Assembly (NCBI GenBank): GCA_025998755.1
Contig: AP024674.1
Coordinates: 1,664,162-1,728,161, forward strand
From: Armatimonadota bacterium
GTDB taxonomy: Bacteria; Armatimonadota; UBA5829; DSUL01
Direction: 5' to 3'
DNA length: 64,000 nt
In this document: positions 1-8,897 of the stretch, one piece after another
Layout: the number at the start of each line of letters is the position of its first letter
How positions within the stretch are numbered: position 1 is the stretch's first letter
The notes under the pieces: generated by a model
What the model saw: only the letters and a program-made list of their open reading frames with translations
Databases searched by the model: none
What the model was told of the DNA's origin: nothing
Position numbers and translations under genes: made by a program

Positions 1-47
1 CAGCGACGGCCGCGGCCGTCCTGACCGCGGCGGCCGGGGAGGCGAAG

Positions 48-965
48 GTGAGCATTGAGAAGATCCAGTACTACGGGCAGCCAAACTGCTATCTGCTGAC
101 AAACGGAAGGGTGGACGTCATCGTCACGACGGACGTCGGCCCCCGGATCATCGCCTACCGTTTTACCGGGGGGCAGAATATCCTTTCGGAGATGCCGTTC
201 GACGAGGTGGTGCGGACGGATTTGGGTGACTGGCGTCCTATGGGCGGACACCGTCTCTGGCACGCCCCCGAGGCGGTGCCGCGAAGCTACTCCCCGGACA
301 ACGATCCGGTGGAGGTGGAGGTCTCCGAGGACACCGTCACGCTGACGCAGAAGGTGGAGCCGGCGACGGGCATTCAGAAGCAGATCGCGGTGACGCTGGC
401 TCCGCAGGGCTCCCGCGTCACGGTTCGGCATACCCTGACAAACCGGGGGCTGTGGCCTGTGGAACTGGCTCCCTGGGCGTTGACCATCGTCCGTCCGGGC
501 GGAGAACAGGTGATCCCGCAGGAGCCGTTCATCTCTCACGACGAGAAGAAGCTGCCGGCCCGTCCGCTGGTACTCTGGCACTATACGGATCTCTCCGACA
601 GCAGGCTGAAGCTGGGAAAGCGCTTCATCCGGGTGACCACCGACCCGGCCAACGACAACCCCACGAAGCTGGGAGTGCTGAACACCCTGGGTTGGACGGC
701 CTATCAGGTGGACGGAGCCCTGTTCATCAAGCGCTATCCGTTCCAGGACGGAGCCCGCTACCCGGACATGGGCTGCAACTATGAGACTTTCACGAAGGGC
801 ACGTTCCTGGAGCTGGAGTCGCTGGGACCGCTGGCACGACTGGAGCCGGGAGAGAGCGCAACGCACGTGGAGCGATGGTATCTCTTCCCGGCCGTCCGAT
901 CCTCCGCCGAGGACGACGAACTGGCGGCAGCCCTCGCGCCCGTGATCGCGCAGACGGCGGACTGA
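48..965 (+). CDS. DUF4380-family (aldose-epimerase-like) protein
   Basis: A 305-residue protein whose N-terminus (NCYLLTNGRVDVIVTTDVGP, then RIIAYRF) matches the DUF4380 pattern of beta-sandwich proteins related to aldose epimerases. It presumably binds or modifies a carbohydrate, but no substrate can be read from the sequence. The chosen GTG start has a strong ribosome site (GGGGAGG, 5 nt upstream). The frame stays open to the window edge, and the upstream codons would read like a hydrophobic Ala-rich signal peptide (AAAVLTAAAGEA), so a longer secreted form starting outside the window is possible. The gene converges on the PhyH gene, with a hairpin between them. Confidence 0.75.
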   Translation: MSIEKIQYYGQPNCYLLTNGRVDVIVTTDVGPRIIAYRFTGGQNILSEMPFDEVVRTDLGDWRPMGGHRLWHAPEAVPRSYSPDNDPVEVEVSEDTVTLTQKVEPATGIQKQIAVTLAPQGSRVTVRHTLTNRGLWPVELAPWALTIVRPGGEQVIPQEPFISHDEKKLPARPLVLWHYTDLSDSRLKLGKRFIRVTTDPANDNPTKLGVLNTLGWTAYQVDGALFIKRYPFQDGARYPDMGCNYETFTKGTFLELESLGPLARLEPGESATHVERWYLFPAVRSSAEDDELAAALAPVIAQTAD

Positions 966-982
966 GGAACCCCACCCGACTT

Positions 983-1011
983 GCTGGCCTGACCCCAAAG
1001 GTCAGGCCAGC
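983..1011. terminator. Bidirectional hairpin terminator
   Basis: Perfect 12-bp inverted repeat (GCTGGCCTGACC / GGTCAGGCCAGC) with a 5-nt loop between two convergent genes. It overlaps the stop codon of the minus-strand PhyH gene. There is no long T-tract, so it may act as an mRNA 3'-end stabiliser as well as a terminator. Confidence 0.6.
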
Positions 1012-1790
1012 ACCGGAAACAGGTCTCCCTGGAGCGGCTCACCCGGCTTCAGACCCAGAGGATCCGTCACGCAGTGGGGCGCGCCGGTATAGATGGTACC
1101 ATCCTCCATATAGATGGTGATGAGGGCGCGCCTCGGCCGGTCCGTCTGGTTGGGCCCGGCGTAGTGGAACAGCAGCGAATCGTGAAAGGTGCAGCTGCCG
1201 GCCTTGAGTGGCTGCGGCACGGGCGTGAAATCCTTGCCTTCCGGCTCCGGCACCAGTGAGAAGATGTCCTGTGGATCCGTGAGGCTGATGGGCTCCAGCC
1301 ATCCCCAGCGGTGCGATCCGGGAACGAACCACATGCAGCCGTTCTCCTCCGTCACATCGTCCAGCGCCATCCAGCAGGAGAGCGAGCCGGACCGGTCGTG
1401 TGGCCAGTAGGGGAGATCCTGGTGCCAGGGTGAGGGCTTGCTGTCGCCGGGCATCTTGACCAACGCGTGATCATGCCACAGGCGCACCCGGCTGAAGCCG
1501 GAGAGTCTCTTTGCAATGGAGGCCAGCTTGGCGGACAGCACGCACGGCCGCAGGATATCGCTGGCTTGCCAGAGATTGACCATCTGGACAAAGACGCGAG
1601 CGTAATCGGAGTCCAGCAGGTTGCCCTTCGAGATCTCCTCGCGTAGGCGGACAGCCTCGTCCACTCCTCTACGGGCCGCCTCCAGCTCCTCAGGAGTGAA
1701 CACGTCCGGCAGACGGACATAGCCGTTCTGGCGGTAGAACTCGATCTGCTCCGCAGTCAGCGGATATTCAGCGGTCTCTGTGATGCCCAT
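1002..1790 (-). CDS. Phytanoyl-CoA dioxygenase (PhyH) family protein
   Basis: A 262-residue Fe(II)/2-oxoglutarate-dependent oxygenase of the PhyH family. The iron ligands are visible as HQD within WHQDLPYWP and the distal His within LLFHYAGPN, and an Arg a little further on (DRPRRAL) suits 2-oxoglutarate binding. The length is normal for the family. PhyH proteins hydroxylate many small molecules, so the substrate cannot be named. PhyH paralogs are often expanded in glycan-degrading bacteria such as Armatimonadota and Planctomycetota. It diverges from ricT across about 200 bp holding candidate promoters for both. Confidence 0.85.
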   Translation of the reverse strand: MGITETAEYPLTAEQIEFYRQNGYVRLPDVFTPEELEAARRGVDEAVRLREEISKGNLLDSDYARVFVQMVNLWQASDILRPCVLSAKLASIAKRLSGFSRVRLWHDHALVKMPGDSKPSPWHQDLPYWPHDRSGSLSCWMALDDVTEENGCMWFVPGSHRWGWLEPISLTDPQDIFSLVPEPEGKDFTPVPQPLKAGSCTFHDSLLFHYAGPNQTDRPRRALITIYMEDGTIYTGAPHCVTDPLGLKPGEPLQGDLFPVLA

Positions 1791-1823
1791 GGCAGCTCTC
1801 CGGCCAATGATGTTATTGCGGTT

Positions 1824-1853
1824 ATTCTACCTTATTGCGACCCAATCGCGCAA
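1824..1853 (-). promoter_or_regulatory. Candidate promoter of the PhyH gene
   Basis: On the minus strand TTGCGC (1853-1848) and TAGAAT (1829-1824) are 18 nt apart, about 33 nt before the PhyH start. TTATT-containing repeats at 1813, 1822 and 1832 overlap it and could be an operator. Confidence 0.3.
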
Positions 1854-1872
1854 CAACGAGCCCGCACGTGCG

Positions 1873-1901
1873 TTGAAAGCGGCCCGGCGGTATGATAGGA
1901 T
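1873..1901 (+). promoter_or_regulatory. Candidate promoter of ricT-metG
   Basis: TTGAAA (1873-1878) and TAGGAT (1896-1901) are separated by 17 nt, about 100 nt before ricT. An overlapping TATGAT at 1891 is an alternative -10. Confidence 0.35.
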
Positions 1902-1997
1902 AAGAGGTCAACAAGGTCTGTTCCGGCTGCGCAGAGCGGCCTTGAGCATAACAGCGGGCGACGCGGAGGCGCCGCGCCCGCGAGGTCAAAACGGCAA

Positions 1998-2909
1998 ATG
2001 ACAAACGTCGTCGGAGTGAGGTTCCGTTCCGGCGGTAAGATAATGGAGTGCGACCCAGGCGACCTGGAGCTTTCGGTCCGCCAGGCGGTGGTTGTGGAGA
2101 CCCAGAACGGGCAGATGCTCGGGGTGGTGGCCACGCCTTCCCGCGAGAAGACGGGGGGAAGAAGCGGCCACTTCCGTGGCCGTGTGGTCCGGCTGGCCAC
2201 GCCGGAGGACATCGAGCGGCACCACCAGAACGAGGCGCGCGAGGCCGAAGCGATGCGCGTGTGCGCGGATCGCGTGCGCAAGCGCGGACTCCCCATGAAG
2301 CTGATCTGCGCCGACTTCGCCCTGGACGGGTCGCAGGTCACCATCGAGTTCGCCTCCGAGACCCGCGTGGACTTCCGGGAGCTGGTGCGGGATGTGGCCA
2401 GCGCCATCCGTGCGCGGGTGATCTTCCATCAGGTGGGCGTCCGCGACCACGCCCGCGCGGTGGGGACGTTCGGCCACTGCGGACAGCCCCTGTGCTGCGC
2501 CCGGTTCCTGAACACTCTGGATCCCGTCTCCGTGAAGATGGCCAAAGACCAGAGTCTGGCCATCAATCCCAGCAAGTTCTCCGGTGTGTGCGGCAAGCTG
2601 ATGTGCTGCCTGCGATTCGAGCATGAGACGTACCTGGAGCTCCGGGAGGAGCTCCCCCACCCCGGTGACTTTCTGGAGAGCGAGTATGGACCGGTGCGGG
2701 TCATCGAGGTTAATCCCATCTCCGGGACGGTGACAGCCCGTACGGAAGACGGTGAGCTGGTGGAGATCCGGGCACACGGAGGAAACGGCTCGCACAGCGC
2801 CCAGGCACGCAAAGCCCCATACCTGGAACACGGCTGCCCCTGCTTTGAGACACCGAAGGACACAGAGAATCCCGCCTCCGGCGAGGCACTCTCCTCCGGC
2901 GAAGGCTAA
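1998..2909 (+). CDS. ricT: PSP1-domain protein, RicT (YaaT) homolog
   Basis: A 303-residue PSP1-domain protein. The conserved Cys-rich core is present as GHCGQPLCCARF and, further on, CGKLMCCLRFEH. In Bacillus RicT (YaaT) works with RicA and RicF in an Fe-S-containing complex that influences RNase Y-dependent mRNA maturation and developmental signalling. That role is known from Firmicutes and is only inferred here. The last 60 or so residues are low-complexity and poorly conserved. It lies 63 nt upstream of metG on the same strand. A RicT-like gene close to translation or DNA-replication genes (holB, metG) is a common arrangement. Confidence 0.88.
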   Translation: MTNVVGVRFRSGGKIMECDPGDLELSVRQAVVVETQNGQMLGVVATPSREKTGGRSGHFRGRVVRLATPEDIERHHQNEAREAEAMRVCADRVRKRGLPMKLICADFALDGSQVTIEFASETRVDFRELVRDVASAIRARVIFHQVGVRDHARAVGTFGHCGQPLCCARFLNTLDPVSVKMAKDQSLAINPSKFSGVCGKLMCCLRFEHETYLELREELPHPGDFLESEYGPVRVIEVNPISGTVTARTEDGELVEIRAHGGNGSHSAQARKAPYLEHGCPCFETPKDTENPASGEALSSGEG

Positions 2910-2972
2910 AGGGTTTCCGGCCCGTTCGCAATCGGCGTCCGATGCGGATATACTATCGCGCGGAGGACCGCT

Positions 2973-4931
2973 TTGTCTCGACAGTGCTTTTACATCACGA
3001 CCCCGATCTACTACGTCAACGCTGTCCCGCACATCGGGAACGCTTACACCACCATCCTCTGCGACGTCCTGGCCAGATATCATCGCCAGCGCGGTGAGAA
3101 GGTTCTCTTCGCCACCGGGACGGACGAACATGCCCTGAAGGTCAGGGAGGTGGCTGAGGCGGAAGGGGTGGACACCCGCGCCTACGTGGACGCCATGGAG
3201 CCCCGCTTCAAGGAACAGTGGCAGGCGCTGGAGATCGCCTACGATGACTACATCCGGACCGTGGAGCCCCGGCACGTGCGGGTGGTGCAGGAGGTGTTCC
3301 GCCGGCTGATGGAATCGGGGGACATCTATCTGGGCAGCTACGAGGGATGGTACTGTGTCTCGGACGAGACCTTCTTCGCCCCCTCCGAAGTGACCGACCA
3401 GACCTGCCCGAACCCCGAATGCCGCCGCCCGTTGAGCTGGGTGAAGGAGGACAACTACTTCTTCCGGCTCTCGAAATACCAGGACCGGCTGCTGGAGTAT
3501 ATGGAATCGCACCCGGGCTGGCTGCGGCCGGACTACCGGGCCAACGAGGTGATGGTGTTCACGCGGGCCGGCCTGAAGGACCAGTCCGTCAGCCGTATCA
3601 ACAACGGCTGGGGCATCCCGGTACCCGGTGACGAGAAGCACGTCATTTACGTCTGGTTCGACGCCCTGCTGAACTACCTGACCGTGGCGGGTTATCTGGA
3701 GGACGATGAGAAATTCCGCACGGTCTGGCCCCCGAGCGTCCAGATGATGGGCAAAGACATCTTCGTGCGGTTCCACTGCACCCTGTGGCCGGCCATGCTG
3801 ATGGCTCTCGGCGTGGAGCTCCCGGAGATGCTGGTGGGGCACGGATTCTGGACGGTGGAGGGAGAGAAGATCTCCAAGTCGCGGGGCAACGTGGTGTACG
3901 CCACGGAGCTGGTGAACGAGCTCTCATCCATGAGCGGCGCGGCTCCTGAACTGGCGGCCGACGCCGTGCGCTACTTCCTGCTGCGGGAGGTGCCCTTCGG
4001 AGCGGACGGTGACTTTTCGCGCTCCGCGCTGGTGACGCGATTCAACTCCGACCTGGCAAACGACCTTGGCAACCTGCTCAACCGGACGGTAGCCATGGCG
4101 CACCGCTGGTGCGGTGGGGTGGCGCCGGAAGGAGCCAGACCCGATCCGGCGCTCGCGGAGGCGGCCCGGAATGCGGCTGACGAGGCGCACTCCGCACTCT
4201 GCGACATCCAGTTCTCGAAAGCGCTGGAAGCCATCTGGACGCTGGTGAGCGCCGGGAACCGCTACGTGGAGCAGAGCGCGCCATGGAATTTGCAGAAGGA
4301 AGGCAAGACTGAAGAGCTCGGCAAGGTGCTGTATAACGCGCTGGAGACGGCGCGGGTGGTGGCCGTGATGGTGAACCCCTTCATGCCCGCCTGCGCGGCG
4401 AGGATGTGGGCGCAGCTGGGGCTGCCGGGGACGCCCGGAGACAGCGTATGGCAGGAGGCGGTGGAGTTCGGCCGGCTGCCGGGAGGCACCAAGCTGGCCG
4501 CGCCGGAACCAATCTTCCCGCGGATAGACACCGCCAAGATGAAGAGGCCTGCCGGGGCCGCTCCGGCAAAGAAAGAGCCGCCGGTGACCCAGGAGCGCGC
4601 GCTGGTGACTTATGACGAGTTCAAGAAGCTGGACATCCGCGTGGCAAAGATCCTCTCCGCGGAGCGTATCGAGGGAGCGACCAAGCTGCTGAAGCTGACC
4701 GTGGATGCCGGAGAAGAGCAGCCGCGGACAGTGGTGGCCGGTATCGCTGAGCACTACAAACCCGAGGAGCTTCCCGGCAGGAGCATCGTGCTGCTGGCCA
4801 ACCTGCAGCCCGCCAAGATCCGGGGGGTGGAATCGCAGGGGATGCTTCTGGCGGCGGATGTGGACGGAAGGGCCATCCTGCTGCAGCCGGATGCGCCTCA
4901 GGACGTGCCTGCCGGAGCGACCGTTCGCTGA
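2973..4931 (+). CDS. metG: Methionyl-tRNA synthetase
   Basis: A 652-residue class I aminoacyl-tRNA synthetase that charges tRNA-Met in the cytoplasm. It has the HIGH-type motif as PHIGN (residues 19-23), a Cys-containing connective domain (YCVSDE, TCPNPEC), the KMSKS-type loop (EKISKSRGN) and a C-terminal tRNA-binding OB-fold from about residue 543 (LDIRVAKILSAE). The start is TTG, chosen because CGGAGGA sits just upstream and the ITTPIYYVN start follows immediately. The length suits a MetRS with the fused C-terminal dimerisation and tRNA-binding domain. Downstream DUF2231 and propeller genes follow with gaps of 14 nt and -4 nt, so the four genes are probably co-transcribed. Confidence 0.97.
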   Translation: MSRQCFYITTPIYYVNAVPHIGNAYTTILCDVLARYHRQRGEKVLFATGTDEHALKVREVAEAEGVDTRAYVDAMEPRFKEQWQALEIAYDDYIRTVEPRHVRVVQEVFRRLMESGDIYLGSYEGWYCVSDETFFAPSEVTDQTCPNPECRRPLSWVKEDNYFFRLSKYQDRLLEYMESHPGWLRPDYRANEVMVFTRAGLKDQSVSRINNGWGIPVPGDEKHVIYVWFDALLNYLTVAGYLEDDEKFRTVWPPSVQMMGKDIFVRFHCTLWPAMLMALGVELPEMLVGHGFWTVEGEKISKSRGNVVYATELVNELSSMSGAAPELAADAVRYFLLREVPFGADGDFSRSALVTRFNSDLANDLGNLLNRTVAMAHRWCGGVAPEGARPDPALAEAARNAADEAHSALCDIQFSKALEAIWTLVSAGNRYVEQSAPWNLQKEGKTEELGKVLYNALETARVVAVMVNPFMPACAARMWAQLGLPGTPGDSVWQEAVEFGRLPGGTKLAAPEPIFPRIDTAKMKRPAGAAPAKKEPPVTQERALVTYDEFKKLDIRVAKILSAERIEGATKLLKLTVDAGEEQPRTVVAGIAEHYKPEELPGRSIVLLANLQPAKIRGVESQGMLLAADVDGRAILLQPDAPQDVPAGATVR

Positions 4932-4945
4932 AGAAAGGGCGGAGC

Positions 4946-5446
4946 TTGGACCTTCACCCTGCGACAGTCCATTTTCCGATCGCCCTGCTGGTGGCAAGCT
5001 TCCTGTTCGATCTGGTGGGCTTTGTGGCCAAGGACGAGACGTTCCGGCGCGCCGGGCTTTACTGCCTGCTGCTGGCGGCGATGGGAGCCGGCGCATCTTA
5101 CTGGACGGGCGTGCTGGCCGAACCGCGGGCGGCTCAGATCCCGCACATCGAGGACGCGCTCGCCCGGCACGAGCAGGCGGGCATCCTGACCCTGGTGTTC
5201 ATCGGAGCACTGGTCATCGGCAGGCTGATCCTGGAAGGACGTCCGCTGCTGCGCCGGGTCGGCAATCTGCTGTATCTGCTGGCGGCGCTGGTGGCGGTGG
5301 TGAATGTTCTGAGAACGGGCTACCTGGGATCGGAGCTGGTCCAGCGGTTCGGAGCAGGTGTGGAGCCCGTGATGCGCAGGCTGCAGAAGACGCCAGCGCC
5401 TCCCCCGCCACCACCGCCGCTGCCTCCATCCACGCCGGCGCAATGA
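4946..5446 (+). CDS. DUF2231-family membrane protein
   Basis: A 166-residue integral membrane protein with the DUF2231 opening LHPATVHFPIALL and about four transmembrane segments. DUF2231 proteins are of unknown function, and some are linked to haem or redox proteins. The C-terminus ends in a Pro-rich tail of about 20 residues. The TTG start lies 14 nt after metG. Its stop overlaps the start of the next gene (ATGA), which indicates translational coupling. Confidence 0.8.
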   Translation: MDLHPATVHFPIALLVASFLFDLVGFVAKDETFRRAGLYCLLLAAMGAGASYWTGVLAEPRAAQIPHIEDALARHEQAGILTLVFIGALVIGRLILEGRPLLRRVGNLLYLLAALVAVVNVLRTGYLGSELVQRFGAGVEPVMRRLQKTPAPPPPPPPLPPSTPAQ

Positions 5447-6336
5447 CCACCGGAAGCGGCCCCGCGGCGCACGGCATCTGGAAGGCCAGGCGGCTTCCCT
5501 GCAACCCCATCATCCATCCCGGGCTGGATGCAAGCATCGGAGAGAACATCAACGGACCCAGCCTGATCCGCGTCCCGGAGTGGGTGGACAAGCCGCTGGG
5601 GCGGTATTACCTTTACTTCGCGCATCACACAGGCAGGCATATCAGGCTGGCTTACGCCGACCGGCTCTGCGGCCCCTGGACCATTTACCGGCCGGGGGTG
5701 CTGAGCGTGGACGAAGCCTTTTGTGAGCACCATATCGCCTCCCCGGATGTCCACGTAGACGACGAACGCCGCCAGATCCGGATGTACTACCATGGACCCT
5801 CGCCGGAAGAGCAGCGGACGCATGTGGCGATCTCGCACGACGGGCTCACATTTCGCGCGCGGCCGGAAAACCTGGGCCCTTCCTACTTTCGCGTGTGGCA
5901 GTGGGACGGGTGGCACTATGCAATCGCGATGCCAGGCATCCTGCTGCGCTCGCGGGACGGTCTGACCGGCTTTGAGACCGGTCCCCGGGTCTTCACGCAT
6001 CACCTGATGCGCCACAGCGCGGTGCTTCTGGAAGGAAGCACTCTCTGGATCTTTTTCTCGAACATCGGCGACTGTCCGGAGCATATCGTGGTCTCGCGGA
6101 TGGAGCTTTCCGGGGACTGGGCGGACTGGACGCCCACTCCTTGGGAGAGCGTCCTGCTGCCGGAGGAGAACTATGAAGGGGCAGAACTTCCGCTGGAACC
6201 TTCCGTGATGGGCAGGGCTCCGGGGCCGGTGCGCCAGTTGCGCGATCCGGCCGTCTTCCAGGAAGACGGCCGGACCTGGCTGCTCTATAGCGTCGCCGGC
6301 GAAAGCGGCATCGCGATCGCCGAACTGGAGCGCTGA
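5443..6336 (+). CDS. Beta-propeller glycosidase-like protein
   Basis: A 297-residue protein with the repeated blade texture of five-bladed propeller glycosidases (GH43/GH32/GH130-like): NGPSLIRVP, RYYLYFAHHTG, YADRLCGPW, HIASPDVHVDD, RMYYHGPS, and RDPAVFQEDGRTWLLYSVAG near the end. The acidic residues in these strands could form the catalytic set, but I cannot assign nucleophile and acid with confidence. No signal peptide is seen, so it may act inside the cell on imported oligosaccharides. Its ATG overlaps the stop of the DUF2231 gene. The same frame stays open into metG, but there it only shadows that gene. Confidence 0.75.
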   Translation: MTTGSGPAAHGIWKARRLPCNPIIHPGLDASIGENINGPSLIRVPEWVDKPLGRYYLYFAHHTGRHIRLAYADRLCGPWTIYRPGVLSVDEAFCEHHIASPDVHVDDERRQIRMYYHGPSPEEQRTHVAISHDGLTFRARPENLGPSYFRVWQWDGWHYAIAMPGILLRSRDGLTGFETGPRVFTHHLMRHSAVLLEGSTLWIFFSNIGDCPEHIVVSRMELSGDWADWTPTPWESVLLPEENYEGAELPLEPSVMGRAPGPVRQLRDPAVFQEDGRTWLLYSVAGESGIAIAELER

Positions 6337-6340
6337 GGAT

Positions 6341-7621
6341 TCACTCCTTCCCCGTCGCGGCGTGGCCGGGCTCGACGTGCGGATGCCCGTCGTACACGAT
6401 GCGCACCGCGTCGCCGTTGGAGAGGATGGACATCCGGGCTGCTTCCATGACCAGCTCATTGACGCTGCTGTTGGCGGGCGTGGCGATGAGTCCCTTATCA
6501 TCCACCTCCGCCGCCATCTGACGCCGCCGCTCCAGCGCCTGGTCCTCAGGCAGCCCTTCCGTCTGCTGCTGGATACGATGGATGGTCCCCAGAATGGCCG
6601 AGACCGAGTCAGCCCCGTATCCGGCGGGCTTCAGCCCCTCTCCTTCCCAGGGGATATAGCGCATGAAGTCCGGGCTCACGAAGTTATGATGAGTCCCCCC
6701 GCAGCCGATGCCCTCCAGATAGCAATGCGTGACGCCGCGGAACTGATCGTCATGCTTGATGAGTCCGCTCTTGCCGTCCCCCTCGCAGAACATCTCCAAA
6801 CACTGCTCATTGCTGCCGGAGCCCATGTCCGGGTATCCCAGACCGTCCGTCACGGACAGGATGGCGCCGTTCTCGTAGCGCACACGGCCGTTGGCCCACA
6901 TATATCCCTCGTTGCCGTTCGGGAAGCGGCCGCGGATACCGGCAACGGAAAGCTCCACCGGACGTAGACCCGTTATGAAATACACCAGATCCACATAGTG
7001 GCACCCCACATACACGAACGGGTCCGTCGCGTCCACGGTGAACCAGTTCTGGAAATTGGAGAAGCGATAGAAATAGGGTTCTATCATCTTGGCCTCGCCG
7101 ATGACGAATTCCCCGAAATCGCCTCTCCTGTAATGCATCCGGGCCATCAGCGAGCGGCGGTCGAACCGTTTGTGGTACTCCACACCCACGAACAGCCCCC
7201 GCTCCCGCGCCAGGCGCTCTATCTCGACCGCGTGATCGTATTTCAGCACCAGAGGTTTGACACAGAGAACATGCTGATCGTGCTCGAGGGCGAACTTCAC
7301 CGCCTCATAGTGCATATGGTCCGGCAGAACTACAGCCACGGCCTGCCGGGGAGGCATGGCGGCGATCACCTCTTTGTAGATATCCGGGAATGTCCGCTCC
7401 GGCGGCTCGGACAGATCCGGACGCGCGATGAAGTCCTGTCCCGGAAACGCCGCGCGGATGTCCGGGTTTTCCTTCAGCGCGCGGAGAACACCGCTGGTCA
7501 GCGCGCAAACGGTGATCTGCCCCACCATCCCCGTCCGCTGGAGATGGTAGACCGTGGGGAGTACGACATCCGTCGTGAACATCCCTCCCCCAACAATGGT
7601 GACGTCAATAGTGCCTGCCAA
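6341..7621 (-). CDS. Gfo/Idh/MocA family oxidoreductase
   Basis: A 426-residue NAD(P)-dependent sugar-type dehydrogenase. The N-terminal Rossmann motif is VGGGMF (about residues 10-15). The family's EKP-type motif appears as CVKPL, with the conserved Lys kept. The C-terminal alpha/beta domain carries YVGCHYVDLVYFITGL, typical of the family. Substrates are usually sugars, inositols or amino sugars; none can be named here. The TTG start has AAAGGAGCC upstream. It follows the NagA-like gene by 17 nt on the same strand, suggesting a shared amino-sugar or sugar-acid pathway. It converges on the propeller gene with only 4 nt between stops. Confidence 0.87.
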   Translation of the reverse strand: MAGTIDVTIVGGGMFTTDVVLPTVYHLQRTGMVGQITVCALTSGVLRALKENPDIRAAFPGQDFIARPDLSEPPERTFPDIYKEVIAAMPPRQAVAVVLPDHMHYEAVKFALEHDQHVLCVKPLVLKYDHAVEIERLARERGLFVGVEYHKRFDRRSLMARMHYRRGDFGEFVIGEAKMIEPYFYRFSNFQNWFTVDATDPFVYVGCHYVDLVYFITGLRPVELSVAGIRGRFPNGNEGYMWANGRVRYENGAILSVTDGLGYPDMGSGSNEQCLEMFCEGDGKSGLIKHDDQFRGVTHCYLEGIGCGGTHHNFVSPDFMRYIPWEGEGLKPAGYGADSVSAILGTIHRIQQQTEGLPEDQALERRRQMAAEVDDKGLIATPANSSVNELVMEAARMSILSNGDAVRIVYDGHPHVEPGHAATGKE

Positions 7622-7638
7622 TGGTTTTCAGGCTCCTT

Positions 7639-8640
7639 TCATCCAGAGATTGTGACTTCCTTCAGCACGAACCGGCCCTCCTCCAACGATACACAGGGAC
7701 CGGGCAACCGGGACACATCTTCCTCACTCTTCCCCAGCAGCGCCAGGGCATTGGAGCGCCCCACCCTCCAGAGGTCCTCTCCAGCAAGCAATCCCAGCGA
7801 CGCCAGGTGATTCATGCACTCGAACATTGTGGAGGAGGAACCGGCCAGGTAGCCCGTGTCCCGAATGAACAGCCGGCCCGTGTCCGCCAGTTCAACCTCC
7901 GTTCCGAAGAAATCGTAGACGCCGGGAGGACAGCCCGCCAGCATCACCGCGTCGCTGATGATGATCGTGCGCTCCGGGGTCTTGGTGCGCAGGGCGGTTT
8001 TGATGAACGGAGCGGGCAGATGATGGCCGTCGGTGATGAAGCTGCAAAACAGCTCATCGCACGCCAGCTGCCACCATATGGGGTTGCTGTGGCGGTCTAT
8101 CTGAGCGGTGATGCCGTTTCCCACGTGCGTGGCCAACCGGGCGCCGGCCTCCACTGCGGCCTGAAGGGTACCCCCGTCCGCATAATGATGACCAAGCGCG
8201 ACAACGACCCCGCGGGACACCGCGTAGCGGATGAGATCCAGAGCGCCCGGCATCTCCGGCGCCAGCGTCAGGATGGCCACACGACCCCGGGCCCAGTCCA
8301 TCATCCTGTCGAAGAGCTCCATGGAAGGGGGGCGCACGAAGCGCTCCTGATGCGCCCCCCGGGGTCCAGGAACCGGCGAGATGAACGGCCCCTCAAGGTG
8401 GATGCCCGCGACGTGTCCGCCCAGCTCCGGGTCGTCCATCAGATCCGCGAGCACGGGCAGCACCCGGCTGTATGTCTCCTCGGACGCGGTGACCACCGTC
8501 GGGCAGAAAACCACCGTCCCCCTCCGGACCAGTTCGCGCGTGGCGCTCCGTGCGGCGTCCAAGGTCAGGTCGCCGTCTCCGAAATCCGTTCCCAGGATGC
8601 CGTTCACCTGGATGTCTACAAACCCGTTTCGCGTCAACAC
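7639..8640 (-). CDS. nagA: N-acetylglucosamine-6-phosphate deacetylase-like amidohydrolase
   Basis: A 333-residue metal-dependent amidohydrolase resembling NagA, which removes acetate from GlcNAc-6-phosphate. Visible motifs are GFVDIQVNG (the Q-x-N variant of the first metal loop, as in E. coli NagA), HLEGPFIS (metal Glu), GHHYADG and THVGNGI (metal His), and IISDA (catalytic Asp). It is shorter than usual because the N-terminal beta-sandwich strand is almost absent: the barrel motif begins at residue 6. The GTG start has an upstream GGAG. No nagB or PTS gene is nearby. Assignment to NagA rather than a related deacetylase is likely but not proven. Confidence 0.82.
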   Translation of the reverse strand: MLTRNGFVDIQVNGILGTDFGDGDLTLDAARSATRELVRRGTVVFCPTVVTASEETYSRVLPVLADLMDDPELGGHVAGIHLEGPFISPVPGPRGAHQERFVRPPSMELFDRMMDWARGRVAILTLAPEMPGALDLIRYAVSRGVVVALGHHYADGGTLQAAVEAGARLATHVGNGITAQIDRHSNPIWWQLACDELFCSFITDGHHLPAPFIKTALRTKTPERTIIISDAVMLAGCPPGVYDFFGTEVELADTGRLFIRDTGYLAGSSSTMFECMNHLASLGLLAGEDLWRVGRSNALALLGKSEEDVSRLPGPCVSLEEGRFVLKEVTISG

Positions 8641-8702
8641 TCCTGCTCCTTACCCTCCGGCCGCCTGCGCCCCGACTCCCGGACCCGCTTTTTGCAGTTC
8701 CA

Positions 8703-8897
8703 TCATATACCGCAAAGTTCCAGAAGCCCGCATTTGCGGGAGCGGATCCCTTCGAAGGCTATGCGCATCTCGAAGTGCCCGGCGAAGGGGCGATCCCGCC
8801 GGCGGCGCTGCATCTCGGCCAGGAAACGCCGGCGGCAGCTCGTCTCGTAGGCACCGGAAACGAGCGCATGATCTGGCGGCACGAATGAGAGGCACAT
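8703..8897 (-). CDS. Small hypothetical ORF
   Basis: A possible 64-residue protein whose ATG directly follows the stop of the disrupted membrane-protein gene (TGAATG). It is basic in the middle and has four Cys. I do not recognise it. It may be spurious, since the surrounding 250 bp has no other gene and no clear ribosome site of its own. Confidence 0.2.
   Translation of the reverse strand: MCLSFVPPDHALVSGAYETSCRRRFLAEMQRRRRDRPFAGHFEMRIAFEGIRSRKCGLLELCGI

Noticed and set aside
1986-3842. A 618-codon minus-strand open frame over ricT and metG
   Set aside because: Antisense shadow; both sense genes have diagnostic motifs and ribosome sites.
4705-5442. Upstream extension of the propeller-protein frame into metG and the DUF2231 gene
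   Set aside because: The extension overlaps two confident genes in another frame and has no propeller-like residues. The ATG at 5443 is the natural start.
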